Positions 1 through 8,454 of a stretch of DNA of 64,000 nt are shown here, in pieces. The notes beneath the pieces are model-generated. The model was not told the origin of the DNA. It did not search any database and saw only the letters and a list, made by a program, of their open reading frames with translations. The position numbers were made by a program, and so were the translations under genes. Within the stretch, counting starts at the first letter, position 1. The number at the start of each line of letters is the position of its first letter. Source of the stretch: Sphingomonas sp. PP-F2F-A104-K0414 (GTDB lineage: Bacteria; Pseudomonadota; Alphaproteobacteria; Sphingomonadales; Sphingomonadaceae); contig NZ_SLYD01000002.1 of assembly GCF_004340945.1 (NCBI RefSeq), positions 372,001 through 436,000 on the forward strand, in the 5' to 3' direction.

Positions 1-475
1 TGGAGAAGCTGAGCACCGGGATGTTCGCGGCGCGCGCGATCGGCGCGACCGCGCGGACGTCGTCGGCGAGCAACGGGCCGAGGATCAGCTGCGCGCCTTC
101 CGCGATCGCGCGCTGCGCGGCGGCGGCGGCACCGGTCGCGGTGTCGTAGTTGGTGATCCGGACGCGCTGGTTCTGCGTATCGAGCAACGCGAGCATCGTC
201 GCGTTGGCGATCGAGGTGCCGACGCCGGCGTTGCTGCCCGACAGCGGTACGAGCAGCGCGACGCGGTTACGCTCGGCATCGCGCGGGATACCGGTCTCGA
301 CGCCGATGTCGGGACGATCGACGGGGCGCGTGGTCGGGCGCTGCTGCGACGGCTCGACCGGTCCGCGCGGGACGATCGTCTGACATGCGCCAAGCAAGCA
401 CGCTGCACCGAGTGCCACCCACCGGCCGAATGCGCGGTGCCGTCCCGGTTGCCCTATCGTCGTCGCGTCTGCCAT
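1..475 (-). CDS. LpoA-like penicillin-binding protein activator lipoprotein (3' end outside window)
   Basis: The frame is open from an ATG at 475 to the left edge, so only about 158 N-terminal residues are visible. Residues 1-31 form a lipoprotein signal: a basic start, the hydrophobic run VALGAACLLGAC and a lipobox LLGA-C with the lipidated Cys near residue 30. After a Pro/Thr/Arg-rich linker comes a periplasmic-binding-protein-like fold (VALLVPLSGSNAGVGTSIANA, later AEGAQLILGPLLADDV), typical of LpoA/YraM and branched-chain amino-acid binding proteins. In gammaproteobacteria yraM (lpoA) lies between yraL (rsmI) and yraN, and both of those genes are next door here. That synteny supports a role in activating a bifunctional peptidoglycan synthase at the outer membrane. 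Its start codon overlaps the divergent rsmI start. Confidence 0.82.
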   Translation of the reverse strand, partial: MADATTIGQPGRHRAFGRWVALGAACLLGACQTIVPRGPVEPSQQRPTTRPVDRPDIGVETGIPRDAERNRVALLVPLSGSNAGVGTSIANATMLALLDTQNQRVRITNYDTATGAAAAAQRAIAEGAQLILGPLLADDVRAVAPIARAANIPVLSFS

Positions 476-1331
476 GACCATCCCCATGAACCCTGAATCT
501 CTTCTCGATCCCGGCCTCTACATCGTCGCGACCCCGATCGGCAATCTTGGCGATCTGTCGCCGCGCGCCGCCGACATCCTCCGCCGCGCCGACGTGATCG
601 CGGTCGAAGACAGCCGCGTCACCGCCGGGTTGCTCCGCCACATCGGCACGAAGACGCCGATGGTGCCGTATCACGATCACAGCGCGGAAGGGGTCCGGCC
701 CGCACTGATCGCGCGGATGGCGACGCAGGCGGTGGCTTTGGTGTCCGACGCCGGGACGCCGTTGATTTCGGATCCAGGCTTCAAGCTGGTGCGCGACGCG
801 CGGGCCGCGGGGCATCTGGTGGTGACGATTCCGGGGCCGTGCGCGGCGGTGGCGGCGCTGACGCTGGCGGGGCTGCCGACCGACCGGTTCCTGTTCGTGG
901 GGTTCCTGCCGTCGAAGCTGCACGCGCGGGCGGAGGCTATCGCGGAGGTGGCCACCATTCGCGCGACTCTGGTGATGTACGAGTCGGGGCCGCGGTTGGG
1001 GGCGTGTCTGGCGGCGCTGCTCGAAGGGCTCGGCGACCGCGAGGCGGCGGTGACGCGCGAGATCAGCAAGAAGTTCGAGGAGGCGGTGACGGGGACGCTG
1101 TCGACGCTCGCCACGCGTTATGCGGATGCGCCGCCAAGGGGCGAGATCGTGATCGTCGTTGCACCGCCGGGTGAAGCTCCGCCTGCGAGCGCGGAGGACG
1201 GGGACGCAGCGCTGGTCGAGGCGCTGACGCGGTTGTCGACCGGGCAGGCGGCGAGTGAGGTGGCGAAGAAGCTCGGGCTCGACCGGAAGGCGCTCTATGC
1301 GCGGGCGCTGGAATTGAAGGCAGAGGGCTGA
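474..1331 (+). CDS. rsmI: 16S rRNA (cytidine(1402)-2'-O)-methyltransferase RsmI
   Basis: This 285-residue protein has the full set of RsmI motifs. These are GLYIVATPIGNLGDLSPRA near residue 15, the SAM-pocket segments VEDSRVTAGLLRH and VALVSDAGTPLISDPG, and the tetrapyrrole-methylase-like IPGPCAAVAALTLAGL. The family 2'-O-methylates C1402 of 16S rRNA in the ribosomal P site. The length is normal. The ATG at 474 overlaps the divergent lipoprotein start (ATG at 475 on the other strand). No Shine-Dalgarno sequence is visible, and a second in-frame ATG at 486 is an alternative start. yraN and gshB follow on the same strand, a layout common in alphaproteobacteria. Confidence 0.95.
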   Translation: MTIPMNPESLLDPGLYIVATPIGNLGDLSPRAADILRRADVIAVEDSRVTAGLLRHIGTKTPMVPYHDHSAEGVRPALIARMATQAVALVSDAGTPLISDPGFKLVRDARAAGHLVVTIPGPCAAVAALTLAGLPTDRFLFVGFLPSKLHARAEAIAEVATIRATLVMYESGPRLGACLAALLEGLGDREAAVTREISKKFEEAVTGTLSTLATRYADAPPRGEIVIVVAPPGEAPPASAEDGDAALVEALTRLSTGQAASEVAKKLGLDRKALYARALELKAEG

Positions 1332-1424
1332 TCTCCCCTCCCGCTTGCGGGAGGGGTCGGGGGAGGGCATGCCACGGACGTGCCGCTCCCCCCCTTCCCT
1401 AACCTCTCCCGCAAGCGGAAGGGG
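1332..1424. repeat. Paired palindrome (CCTCCC/GGGAGG family)
   Basis: Two hairpin-forming arms (CTCCCGCTTGCGGGAG near 1339 and CTCCCGCAAGCGGAAG near 1407) flank a C/G-rich spacer in the gap between rsmI and yraN. The right arm ends at the yraN ribosome-binding region. Confidence 0.75.
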
Positions 1425-1427
1425 AAC

Positions 1428-1781
1428 ATGCAGGACCGACAGGTTGCGGAAGCCGTCGGGCGTCGCGGCGAGCGGTTGGCGGGGTGGTGGCTGCGGCTGA
1501 AAGGCTGGAGCATCCTCGATCGCCGCGTGCGGACTCCGGCTGGCGAGGTCGATCTCGTCGCGCGCAAAGGCAACCTGATCGCGTTCGTCGAGGTCAAGAC
1601 CCGCGCGACCGCTGCCGAACTCGACTTCGCGATCGACGAACGCCGGCTAGCTCGGGTGGCGGCGGCGGCGGAGTATCTGATGCCGCGCTATGCCGGGCCG
1701 GGCGACGACATCCGCGTCGACGTGATCCTGCTCGCACCGGGTACGCGGCCGCGGCACATCGAGAACGCGTGGATTGGGTGA
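1428..1781 (+). CDS. yraN: YraN family (UPF0102) endonuclease-like protein
   Basis: A 117-residue protein starting MQDRQVAEAVGRRGE. The ATG at 1428 is chosen because GGAAGGGGAAC precedes it; the frame also extends upstream into a repeat. The core contains the restriction-endonuclease-like signature of UPF0102: E near residue 14, GEVDLVARKGNLIAFVEVKTR near 41-61 (D and E-x-K pattern) and a C-terminal VRVDVI-like strand. The molecular function of the family is not firmly established; it is usually listed as a Holliday-junction-resolvase-related nuclease. It sits with rsmI and the LpoA-like gene, as in E. coli yraL-yraM-yraN. Confidence 0.9.
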   Translation: MQDRQVAEAVGRRGERLAGWWLRLKGWSILDRRVRTPAGEVDLVARKGNLIAFVEVKTRATAAELDFAIDERRLARVAAAAEYLMPRYAGPGDDIRVDVILLAPGTRPRHIENAWIG

Positions 1782-1860
1782 TGAGATCGGGCGGGGATCA
1801 GGCGAGCGTAGGTGACAAATCCCGCCCGCCTTCCTAAGTCCCGATTCGAACCATCCCAAC

Positions 1861-1927
1861 CCGTCACCCCAGCGGACGCTGGGGTCTTTCCATTACGACG
1901 AGACCCCAGCTTTCGCTGGGGTGACGG
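1861..1927. repeat. REP-like paired palindrome (GTCACCCCAGCG family)
   Basis: Two facing arms, CGTCACCCCAGCGGACGCTG and the inverse CAGCTTTCGCTGGGGTGACG, separated by about 20 bases. Each arm is itself a small palindrome. The same unit recurs many times in the window. Confidence 0.9.
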
Positions 1928-1971
1928 ATCGGGCGGGGTGCGGTGACGGAATGAAAAAGGACTAGCCGAAT

Positions 1972-2925
1972 ATGACTCTCACCGTCGCCGTCCAGATGGA
2001 CCCGCTCGACAGCATCAACATCGCCGGCGATTCGACGTTCGCGCTGATGCTGTCGGCGCAGGATCGTGGCCATACGCTCTTCCATTATTCGGCCGAGGAT
2101 TTGAATTACCGCGACGGCCGGGTCTGGGCGAAGGCGCATCCGGTCACCGTGCAGCGTGTCGTCGGCGATCACTTCGCGGTTGGCGAACCCGTGAACCTTG
2201 ACCTCGGCGACGAGGCCGATGTCGTGCTCATGCGACAGGATCCGCCGTTCGATCTCGGCTACATCACCGCGACGCACCTGCTCGAGCGGATCGCCGACGA
2301 GACGCTCGTCGTGAACGACCCGGCGCAGGTGCGGAATGCGCCCGAGAAGGTGTTCGTGCTCGATTACCCCCAGTTCATGCCGCCGACGCTCGTCACGCGC
2401 TCACTCGACGAGGCGCGGAAATTCCTCGCCGAGCACGGCGCGATCGTCATCAAGCCGCTCCACGGCAATGGCGGCAAGGCGATCTTCAAGGTCGAGTCGG
2501 ACGGCGCGAACCTGTCGGCGCTGATGGAGGTCTTCAACATGACCTGGCGCGAACCGCACATGGTCCAGGCCTTCCTCCCCGACGTAGCCAAGGGTGACAA
2601 GCGGATCGTGCTGATCGACGGCAAAGTCGCGGGCGCGATCAACCGGCTGCCGGGCGAAGGCGAGATCCGCTCGAACCTCGCGGTCGGCGGGTCGGCGGAG
2701 AAGTCGGAGCTGACCGACAAGGAGCGCGAGATCTGCGCGGTGCTCGGGCCGGAACTGAAGAAGCGCGGGCTGTTGTTCGTCGGAATCGATGTGATAGGGG
2801 GAACTTGGCTGACCGAGATCAACGTGACCTCGCCGACCGGAATCGTCGCGATCTCGAACTTCGATGGGACCGATGTTGCGGGCATGATCTGGGATGCGAT
2901 CGAGGCGAAGGTCGCGGCGCGATAG
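1972..2925 (+). CDS. gshB: Glutathione synthase
   Basis: A 317-residue ATP-grasp enzyme that ligates glycine to gamma-glutamylcysteine in the cytoplasm. Typical GshB segments are an N-terminal AVQMDPLDSINIAGDSTFAL, the MRQDPPFDLGYITATHLLE motif near residue 85, VIKPLHGNGGKAIFKV in the ATP-binding region and NRLPGEGEIRSNLAVGG followed by LTEINVTSPTG near the C-terminus, which carries metal-binding residues. The length is standard. A purine-rich AAAAAGGA lies about ten bases before the ATG. It follows rsmI and yraN, a grouping seen across alphaproteobacteria. gshA is not in this window. Confidence 0.97.
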   Translation: MTLTVAVQMDPLDSINIAGDSTFALMLSAQDRGHTLFHYSAEDLNYRDGRVWAKAHPVTVQRVVGDHFAVGEPVNLDLGDEADVVLMRQDPPFDLGYITATHLLERIADETLVVNDPAQVRNAPEKVFVLDYPQFMPPTLVTRSLDEARKFLAEHGAIVIKPLHGNGGKAIFKVESDGANLSALMEVFNMTWREPHMVQAFLPDVAKGDKRIVLIDGKVAGAINRLPGEGEIRSNLAVGGSAEKSELTDKEREICAVLGPELKKRGLLFVGIDVIGGTWLTEINVTSPTGIVAISNFDGTDVAGMIWDAIEAKVAAR

Positions 2926-2933
2926 TCGCCGAA

Positions 2934-3042
2934 CACCACCCCGGCGAAGGCCGGGGCCCAATTGGAAAGGTCGCAGTAACGGAGCGCCGCCCTCCGTCGT
3001 AACCGTCCCCCAATTGGGCCCCGGCCTTCGCCGGGGTGGTGC
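2934..3042. repeat. Paired palindrome (CACCCCGGCGAAGGCCGGGG family)
   Basis: Left arm CACCACCCCGGCGAAGGCCG continuing into GGGCCCAATTGG, a spacer of about 45 bases, then the exact inverse arm ending GCCGGGGTGGTG. It could fold into a long stem with the spacer as loop. It lies between gshB and the DedA gene. Confidence 0.9.
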
Positions 3043-3096
3043 AATGGTGGAACGCCTCGCGGAACCCATCCAGCGTCCCGGCAGTATCTCATACCC

Positions 3097-3696
3097 ATGA
3101 CCGCATTCATCCTCGATCTGATCGCCTGGGGCGGATATTTCGGTATCTTCCTGCTGATGGCGCTCGAGAATATCGTGCCGCCCGTGCCGTCCGAAGTCAT
3201 CATGGGGCTCGGCGGCATGGCGGTCGCGCGCGGCGACATGACCGTCGTTCCGCTGATCGCCTGGGGCACTGCGGGGTCGGTCGTCGGCAATTACTTCTGG
3301 TATTATATCGGCCGCAACATCGGCTACGAACGCTTTCGCCCGTTCATCGAGCGCAACGGGCGCTGGCTGACGATGGAATGGTCCGACGTCGAGAAGATCC
3401 ACCGCTTCTTCATGAAGCGCGGCGGGTGGGTTATCTTCGTTTTCCGGTTCATGCCAACCTTCCGCACCGTCATCTCGCTGCCCGCGGGCATGACGCGGAT
3501 GCCGATCTGGCAGTTCGTGATCTGGACCGCGGCTGGCAGTGCGATCTGGAACACCGTGCTCGCCTATGCCGGCATCCTGCTCGGCTCGCATTTCGAGGAG
3601 CTCGACCGCTATGTCGGGCCGGTCGCGGTGGCGACGTTCGTCGTGATCATCCTCGGCTATGGCTGGCGCGTCGTGACGTGGAAGCCGAAGGGGTAA
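3097..3696 (+). CDS. DedA family membrane protein
   Basis: A 199-residue integral membrane protein of the DedA/Tvp38 superfamily. Visible are an N-terminal hydrophobic segment, the ENIVPPVPSEVIMGLGG segment with the conserved E and PxPSE residues, the WGTAGSVVGNYFWYYIGR stretch near 60-77 and the F-R-F/MPTFRTVISLPAGMTRM motif near 114-130. DedA proteins act in inner-membrane lipid homeostasis, probably as undecaprenyl-phosphate or phospholipid flippases; the substrate cannot be read here. Its TAA at 3694-3696 directly abuts the convergent xerC stop with no intergenic base. Confidence 0.92.
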   Translation: MTAFILDLIAWGGYFGIFLLMALENIVPPVPSEVIMGLGGMAVARGDMTVVPLIAWGTAGSVVGNYFWYYIGRNIGYERFRPFIERNGRWLTMEWSDVEKIHRFFMKRGGWVIFVFRFMPTFRTVISLPAGMTRMPIWQFVIWTAAGSAIWNTVLAYAGILLGSHFEELDRYVGPVAVATFVVIILGYGWRVVTWKPKG

Positions 3697-4656
3697 TCAG
3701 GCCCTGGGGTGCGCGTTGCGGTAGACGTCCATCAGGTGTGCGGCATCGACCTGCGTATAGACCTGCGTCGAACTGAGGCTCGCATGCCCCAGCAACTCCT
3801 GGAGCGCGCGCAGGTCCGCCCCGCGCCCCAATAGGTGAGTCGCGAAACTGTGGCGCAACGCGTGCGGCGTCGTCCGGTCGCCCAGCCCCAGACGGGTCCG
3901 CGCGGCTTGCACGGCACGACGGATCATGACCGGGGACAGCGGACCCCCTTTCGCGCCGCGGAACAGCGGTTCGTCGCGCGAGACTGGCCACGGCGTCTGC
4001 GCGATATAGGCTTCGATGGCCGCGCGGACCTGCGGCAACAGCGGTACGATGCGGGTCTTGGCGCGCTTACCCGTCACCCGGATCGTCTCGCCGAGCGGGA
4101 GGATATCGCCGCGCAATGTCAGCGCCTCGCCGATTCGCAGCCCTGCCCCGTACAGCAGCAGCAGCACCGCCCAGTCCCGTGCGCCGATCCACGGCTCGGT
4201 CGCATCGTCCGCCACCTCCTCGGCCAGCGCGACGGCTTCGGCCGGTGAGATCGGCCGCGGCACGCCGGTCTTGACGCGCGGCCCGCGCATCCGCGGTTGC
4301 TCGGCGCGGTCGTTGGCCCAGGCCAGGAACCCGCGCACCGCCGACAATTCGCGCGCGGCGGACGCGTTGCCGAGTCCGTGTTCGCGGCGATCGGCGAGAT
4401 AGGCGCGGAGATCGGACGCGGTGACCCGAGCGAGGTCGGCGCGGTCGATGCGCTCGCCCCAATGCGCCTGCAGGAACGCGGTCAAGCGCTCGGCGGTCGC
4501 CTGGTAGGCGCGCACCGTATGGACCGATCGACGCCGATCGCGGGCCAAATGGTCGCTCCAGAGCATCGATGGGGGCTTATTGTAAGAATCAACATCATCG
4601 GATGTCGACCCATCGCGCGGTAGCAAGACTGTAGACGGGGGGATGGCGATGGTCAT
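3697..4656 (-). CDS. xerC: Tyrosine recombinase XerC
   Basis: A tyrosine recombinase of about 319 residues with the N-terminal SAM-like core-binding domain (LWSDHLARDRRRSVHTVRAYQATAERL) and the C-terminal catalytic domain. Catalytic residues can be read as GAGLRIGEAL (Arg), TGKRAKTRIVPL (Lys), HALRHSFATHLL (His-x-x-Arg), LLGHASLSSTQVYTQV (His and nucleophilic Tyr). XerC with XerD resolves chromosome dimers at dif. No phage genes surround it, which favours the housekeeping role. The start is uncertain: ATG 4656 gives an extra 30-residue tail, and the ATG at 4566 would begin right at the conserved domain. Confidence 0.92.
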   Translation of the reverse strand: MTIAIPPSTVLLPRDGSTSDDVDSYNKPPSMLWSDHLARDRRRSVHTVRAYQATAERLTAFLQAHWGERIDRADLARVTASDLRAYLADRREHGLGNASAARELSAVRGFLAWANDRAEQPRMRGPRVKTGVPRPISPAEAVALAEEVADDATEPWIGARDWAVLLLLYGAGLRIGEALTLRGDILPLGETIRVTGKRAKTRIVPLLPQVRAAIEAYIAQTPWPVSRDEPLFRGAKGGPLSPVMIRRAVQAARTRLGLGDRTTPHALRHSFATHLLGRGADLRALQELLGHASLSSTQVYTQVDAAHLMDVYRNAHPRA

Positions 4657-4720
4657 GCGGTGGACAGTATCCGCTGGAACCGGCAAAGAAAATTAACGCC
4701 CTCGCTTTATTAGAAACATC

Positions 4721-6181
4721 ATGTCCTCAGCACTGCCCCCGGCCGACATGTTCGCGGACGAGACACGGCGGTTAGCCGCGCTGCACGCGCTCGCGCTGCT
4801 GGATAGCGAACCCGAGCGCGATTTCGATGCGCTGGTGGCGCTGGCCGCAGAGATGCTCAATTGCCCGACCGCGATGTTGACGCTGGTCGACTCCGATCGG
4901 CTCTGGATCAAGGCATCGAACACCGGCGCGCGGGGCGAGATCGCGCGCGACGTCGGCATGTGCGCGCACACGATCCGGGGCAGCGGTCCGCTGGTCATCG
5001 ACGACATGACGCTAGACCCGCGATTCGAATCGAACCCGATGGTCGTTCCCGACAACGGCCTGCGCTTTTATGCGGGCGCGCCGATCCACGCGATCGACGA
5101 TACCGGCGAGCGTCACGCAATCGGCGCGCTGTGCATCATCGACACCGCCCCGCGCAGCCTCAGCGACGCCGGACGGCGCGCGTTGCAGCATCTGGCGACG
5201 CTGGCCGAGACGACGATCGCGGCGCGCGCCGCCGCGCATCAGGCGATAACGATCGCGACCATCGCCGATCGGCAGGCCGCCGCGCTGGCTCGGCAGGACC
5301 GGATCTTTCGCCAGGCGGAGCGGATGGCGGCGTTCGGATCGTGGCGCGTCAATTTCGCCAACGACGATATCGAATGGTCGGACGGCGTCTATCACATCTA
5401 CGGCCTGCCGATGTCCGAGCGGCCGACGATGGCGACGGCAATGGACTTCTATCCCCCGCATGCGCGCGCGGAGATTAGTGCCGGGCTGGCGCGCGCGGTC
5501 GAGACCGGGGCACCGCTCGATATCGAGGTCGATTTCACCACCGCGCAGGGTGAACTGCGCCGGGTCCGCGTGATGGGCGAATGCGAGGGCGGCGGTGACA
5601 CGCCCGCCGCGCTGGTCGGCGTGTTCCAGGACGTGACCGAACGCCACGCGCTCGAAGTGACGCTGCGCCGCACCGCGGACACCGATTCGCTGACGGGAAT
5701 CGCCAACCGGGCTGCGTTCGATCGTGCGCTGGACAGCGCGATGCTCCGCGCGCACGAACAGGGCACGCCGCTGTTGCTGGCGCTGGTCGATCTCGATGGG
5801 TTCAAGGCGATCAACGATACGCTCGGCCATACCGCGGGTGACGACGTGTTGCGCGGAGTCGGACGCGTGCTCGAAGCGTCATGGCTCAACGGCAGCTTTG
5901 CCGCGCGGCTCGGCGGCGACGAGTTTGCGGTGATCGTCGACGATCCGGTGCTGGCCACCTCGATGAGCCATGTCCGCCGGCGACTCGAGGAGGCGCTGCG
6001 CTTTCCGATCGCGATGGGCGGGCTGGCGATGGTCAGTGCCGGCACAGTCGGGATCGCGATGCTCGATCACGACTGTCACACGATCCGCGATTTCGTCCAC
6101 CGCGCCGATACGATCCTGTATCAGGCGAAACGCGAGCGGGTCGGAGAGCGCCGACGCTCCGATCGAAAGACGGCGGCCTAG
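4721..6181 (+). CDS. Diguanylate cyclase with GAF and PAS sensor domains
   Basis: A 486-residue soluble sensor protein. A GAF domain occupies roughly residues 25-170 (ERDFDALVALAAEMLNCPTAMLTLVD, later FYAGAPI and IGALCIID). A PAS domain spans about 200-310 (FGSWRVNF, ending VFQDVTERHALE). The GGDEF domain starts at DTDSLTGIANRAAFDRAL and carries an intact GGDEF active-site motif at 398-402. It should make cyclic-di-GMP from two GTP in response to an unidentified input. The allosteric RxxD inhibitory site expected just before GGDEF is absent (LNGS at that place). No transmembrane segment is visible. It is divergent from xerC. Confidence 0.93.
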   Translation: MSSALPPADMFADETRRLAALHALALLDSEPERDFDALVALAAEMLNCPTAMLTLVDSDRLWIKASNTGARGEIARDVGMCAHTIRGSGPLVIDDMTLDPRFESNPMVVPDNGLRFYAGAPIHAIDDTGERHAIGALCIIDTAPRSLSDAGRRALQHLATLAETTIAARAAAHQAITIATIADRQAAALARQDRIFRQAERMAAFGSWRVNFANDDIEWSDGVYHIYGLPMSERPTMATAMDFYPPHARAEISAGLARAVETGAPLDIEVDFTTAQGELRRVRVMGECEGGGDTPAALVGVFQDVTERHALEVTLRRTADTDSLTGIANRAAFDRALDSAMLRAHEQGTPLLLALVDLDGFKAINDTLGHTAGDDVLRGVGRVLEASWLNGSFAARLGGDEFAVIVDDPVLATSMSHVRRRLEEALRFPIAMGGLAMVSAGTVGIAMLDHDCHTIRDFVHRADTILYQAKRERVGERRRSDRKTAA

Positions 6182-6269
6182 CTCTCGGCGCCACCGTCCA
6201 GGCCGGGTCTGACGCACAGGTTGCGTAGGCGGTTCACGCGGAGTCGATCTGCCCCCATATACCGAGACG

Positions 6270-8441
6270 ATGTCGTCCCGCGCTCGTGTCCTGATCCTCA
6301 ACGCCGCCCTCGGGCCGCTCGACTACCGCGTGCCTGCCGGCATGGACGTAGGGCCGGGCTCGATCGTCGTCGCGCCGCTCGGGCCGCGACAGTTGCTCGG
6401 CGTGGTGTGGGAGGCGGAGCGGATGCCGTCGGATGCGGAGGTCGGCGACAACCGGTTGCGCAACCTGCTCGCGGTCGCCGACGTGCCGCCTTTGGGCGCG
6501 CCGCTGCGGCGGCTGGTCGAGTGGACGGCGGACTATTACCTCGCGCCGGCGGCGTCGGTGTTGCGGATGACGCTGGCCTCAACGTCTGCGCTGGAGGGGG
6601 CGCGGACGGCTATCGAGTATCGTTCGACGGGAATCGTGCCGCCTCGTCTGACGCCGCAGCGGGAACAGGCATTGGAGCGGATCGGTGATCGCCAGGGGCT
6701 GATCCGTGAGCTCGCCACACTGGCGGAGGTCAGTGACGCCGTCATTCGCGGACTGGTGAAGGTCGGTGCGATCGAGGCGATCGAGGTGAGTATCGACGCC
6801 CCCTACCCCGCGCCCGATCCGTCGCATCACGAGCCGGTCCTGTCCGACGACCAGCGCGCGGCGGCGGATGCCTTGGTTGCGGGGGTGGCGGAGCACGCGT
6901 TTCACCCGACGCTGCTCGACGGCGTTACGGGATCGGGCAAGACCGAGGTGTATTTCGAAGCGGTGGCGCAGGCGATCCGCGATGGGCGGCAGACCTTGGT
7001 TTTGCTGCCGGAGATCGCGCTGACCGAGCCGTTCCTCAAGCGCTTCCACGACCGGTTCGGGTGCGAGCCGATCGCTTGGCACTCGGGGCTGCGCTCGACC
7101 CAACGCCGCCGCGCGTGGCGGGCGATCGCGAGTGGCGAGGCGCTGGTGACGGTCGGTGCGCGCTCGGCGCTGTTCCTGCCGTACCGCGATCTTGGACTGA
7201 TCGTCGTCGACGAGGCGCACGAGACCAGCTTCAAGCAGGAGGAGGGCGTGCATTATCACGCGCGCGACGTTGCGGTGATGCGAGGCAAGTTCGAGGGGTG
7301 CCCGGTCATCCTCGCCTCCGCGACGCCGGCAATCGAGACGCGGCAACAGGTCGTGACCGGGCGATATGCGGAGCTGAAGCTGCCGGGACGGTTCGGCGCG
7401 GCGGAGATGCCGACGATCGAGCCTATCGACCTGATCAAGGAACCGCCCGAGCGTGGCCGCTGGCTCGCGCCGCGGCTCGTGAAGGCGATGCAGGCGACGT
7501 TGGAGCGGGGCGAGCAGTCGTTGCTGTTCTTGAACCGGCGAGGGTATGCGCCGCTGACGTTGTGCCGGACATGTGGGCATCGGTTCCAGTGTCCGAACTG
7601 TACCGCGTGGATGGTCGAGCATCGGCTGACGCGGCGGCTGGCGTGCCATCACTGCGGGCATGCGGAGCCGACGCCGCGCGTGTGTCCGGAGTGCAAGGGC
7701 GAGGATACGCTGGTCGCGTGCGGGCCAGGGGTAGAGCGGATCGCGGACGAGGTGACGGCGCTGTTTCCGGAGGCGAAAACCGCGGTGGTCACGTCGGACA
7801 CGATCTGGTCGCCGGCCAAGGCGGCGGAGTTCGTCGGGCGGATGGAGGCGGGCGATATCGACATCGTCGTGGGCACGCAGCTGGTGACGAAGGGGTATCA
7901 TTTTCCAAACCTCACCTTGGTCGGCGTGGTCGATGCGGATCTCGGGCTAGACGGCGGCGACCTGCGTGCAGCGGAACGCACGTTCCAGCAGATCCGGCAG
8001 GTGTCGGGACGCGCGGGGCGTGGCGAGAAGCCCGGGCACGTGTTCATCCAGACGCATAGTCCGGGCGCGCAGGTGATGCAGGCGCTGATTACCGGTGATG
8101 CGGATGCGTTCTATGCCGCGGAGACCGACGCGCGGAAGGATGCGGGGGCGCCGCCGTTCGGGCGTTACGCCGCGATCGTGGTGTCGTCGGAGGACCAGGG
8201 TTGTGCGCACGATACGGCCAAGCTGGTGGGGCGGAGTGCGCCTGAGGTCGAGGGCATGCACGTGTATGGCCCTGCGCCGGCGCCGTTGGCGATGCTGCGA
8301 GGGCGGCACCGGTACCGGCTATTAGTCCATGCGCGGCGGGCGCTGGATGTGCAGGATGTGATCCGGGAGTGGCTGGGGAAGCTGGACTGGCCGTCGAAGG
8401 TGCGGGTGACGGTGGACGTCGACCCTTATAATTTCCTGTAG
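6270..8441 (+). CDS. priA: Primosomal protein N' (replication restart helicase PriA)
   Basis: A 723-residue PriA with the family order: N-terminal DNA-binding domain (LDYRVPAGMDVGPGSIVVAPLG), helicase Walker A DGVTGSGKTEVYF near 218-230, DEAH box VVDEAHETSFKQEEG, and a zinc-binding module with paired cysteines (CRTCGHRFQCPNC, LACHHCGH, RVCPEC). Helicase motifs GTQLVTKGYHFPNLTLVGVVDAD and QVSGRAGRG follow. PriA reloads the replisome at stalled forks. In many alphaproteobacteria priA borders the atp operon, as here, where the two are convergent across a tandem repeat array. Confidence 0.97.
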   Translation: MSSRARVLILNAALGPLDYRVPAGMDVGPGSIVVAPLGPRQLLGVVWEAERMPSDAEVGDNRLRNLLAVADVPPLGAPLRRLVEWTADYYLAPAASVLRMTLASTSALEGARTAIEYRSTGIVPPRLTPQREQALERIGDRQGLIRELATLAEVSDAVIRGLVKVGAIEAIEVSIDAPYPAPDPSHHEPVLSDDQRAAADALVAGVAEHAFHPTLLDGVTGSGKTEVYFEAVAQAIRDGRQTLVLLPEIALTEPFLKRFHDRFGCEPIAWHSGLRSTQRRRAWRAIASGEALVTVGARSALFLPYRDLGLIVVDEAHETSFKQEEGVHYHARDVAVMRGKFEGCPVILASATPAIETRQQVVTGRYAELKLPGRFGAAEMPTIEPIDLIKEPPERGRWLAPRLVKAMQATLERGEQSLLFLNRRGYAPLTLCRTCGHRFQCPNCTAWMVEHRLTRRLACHHCGHAEPTPRVCPECKGEDTLVACGPGVERIADEVTALFPEAKTAVVTSDTIWSPAKAAEFVGRMEAGDIDIVVGTQLVTKGYHFPNLTLVGVVDADLGLDGGDLRAAERTFQQIRQVSGRAGRGEKPGHVFIQTHSPGAQVMQALITGDADAFYAAETDARKDAGAPPFGRYAAIVVSSEDQGCAHDTAKLVGRSAPEVEGMHVYGPAPAPLAMLRGRHRYRLLVHARRALDVQDVIREWLGKLDWPSKVRVTVDVDPYNFL

Positions 8442-8454
8442 CGGCGCCCCACCC

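Noticed and set aside
267..1370. A 367-codon minus-strand frame opposite rsmI
   Set aside because: It covers rsmI and part of the lipoprotein in a different frame and is Arg-rich; the real minus-strand gene here starts at 475 in another frame.
3697..4656. An integrase marking a genomic island
   Set aside because: The tyrosine recombinase looks like XerC. No attachment repeat, tRNA, excisionase or foreign genes are near it, and the flanking genes are core functions.
4657..4686. TTG start for xerC at 4686
   Set aside because: A TTG start would add ten residues with no homology, while an ATG is available at 4656; even the latter leaves a non-conserved tail.
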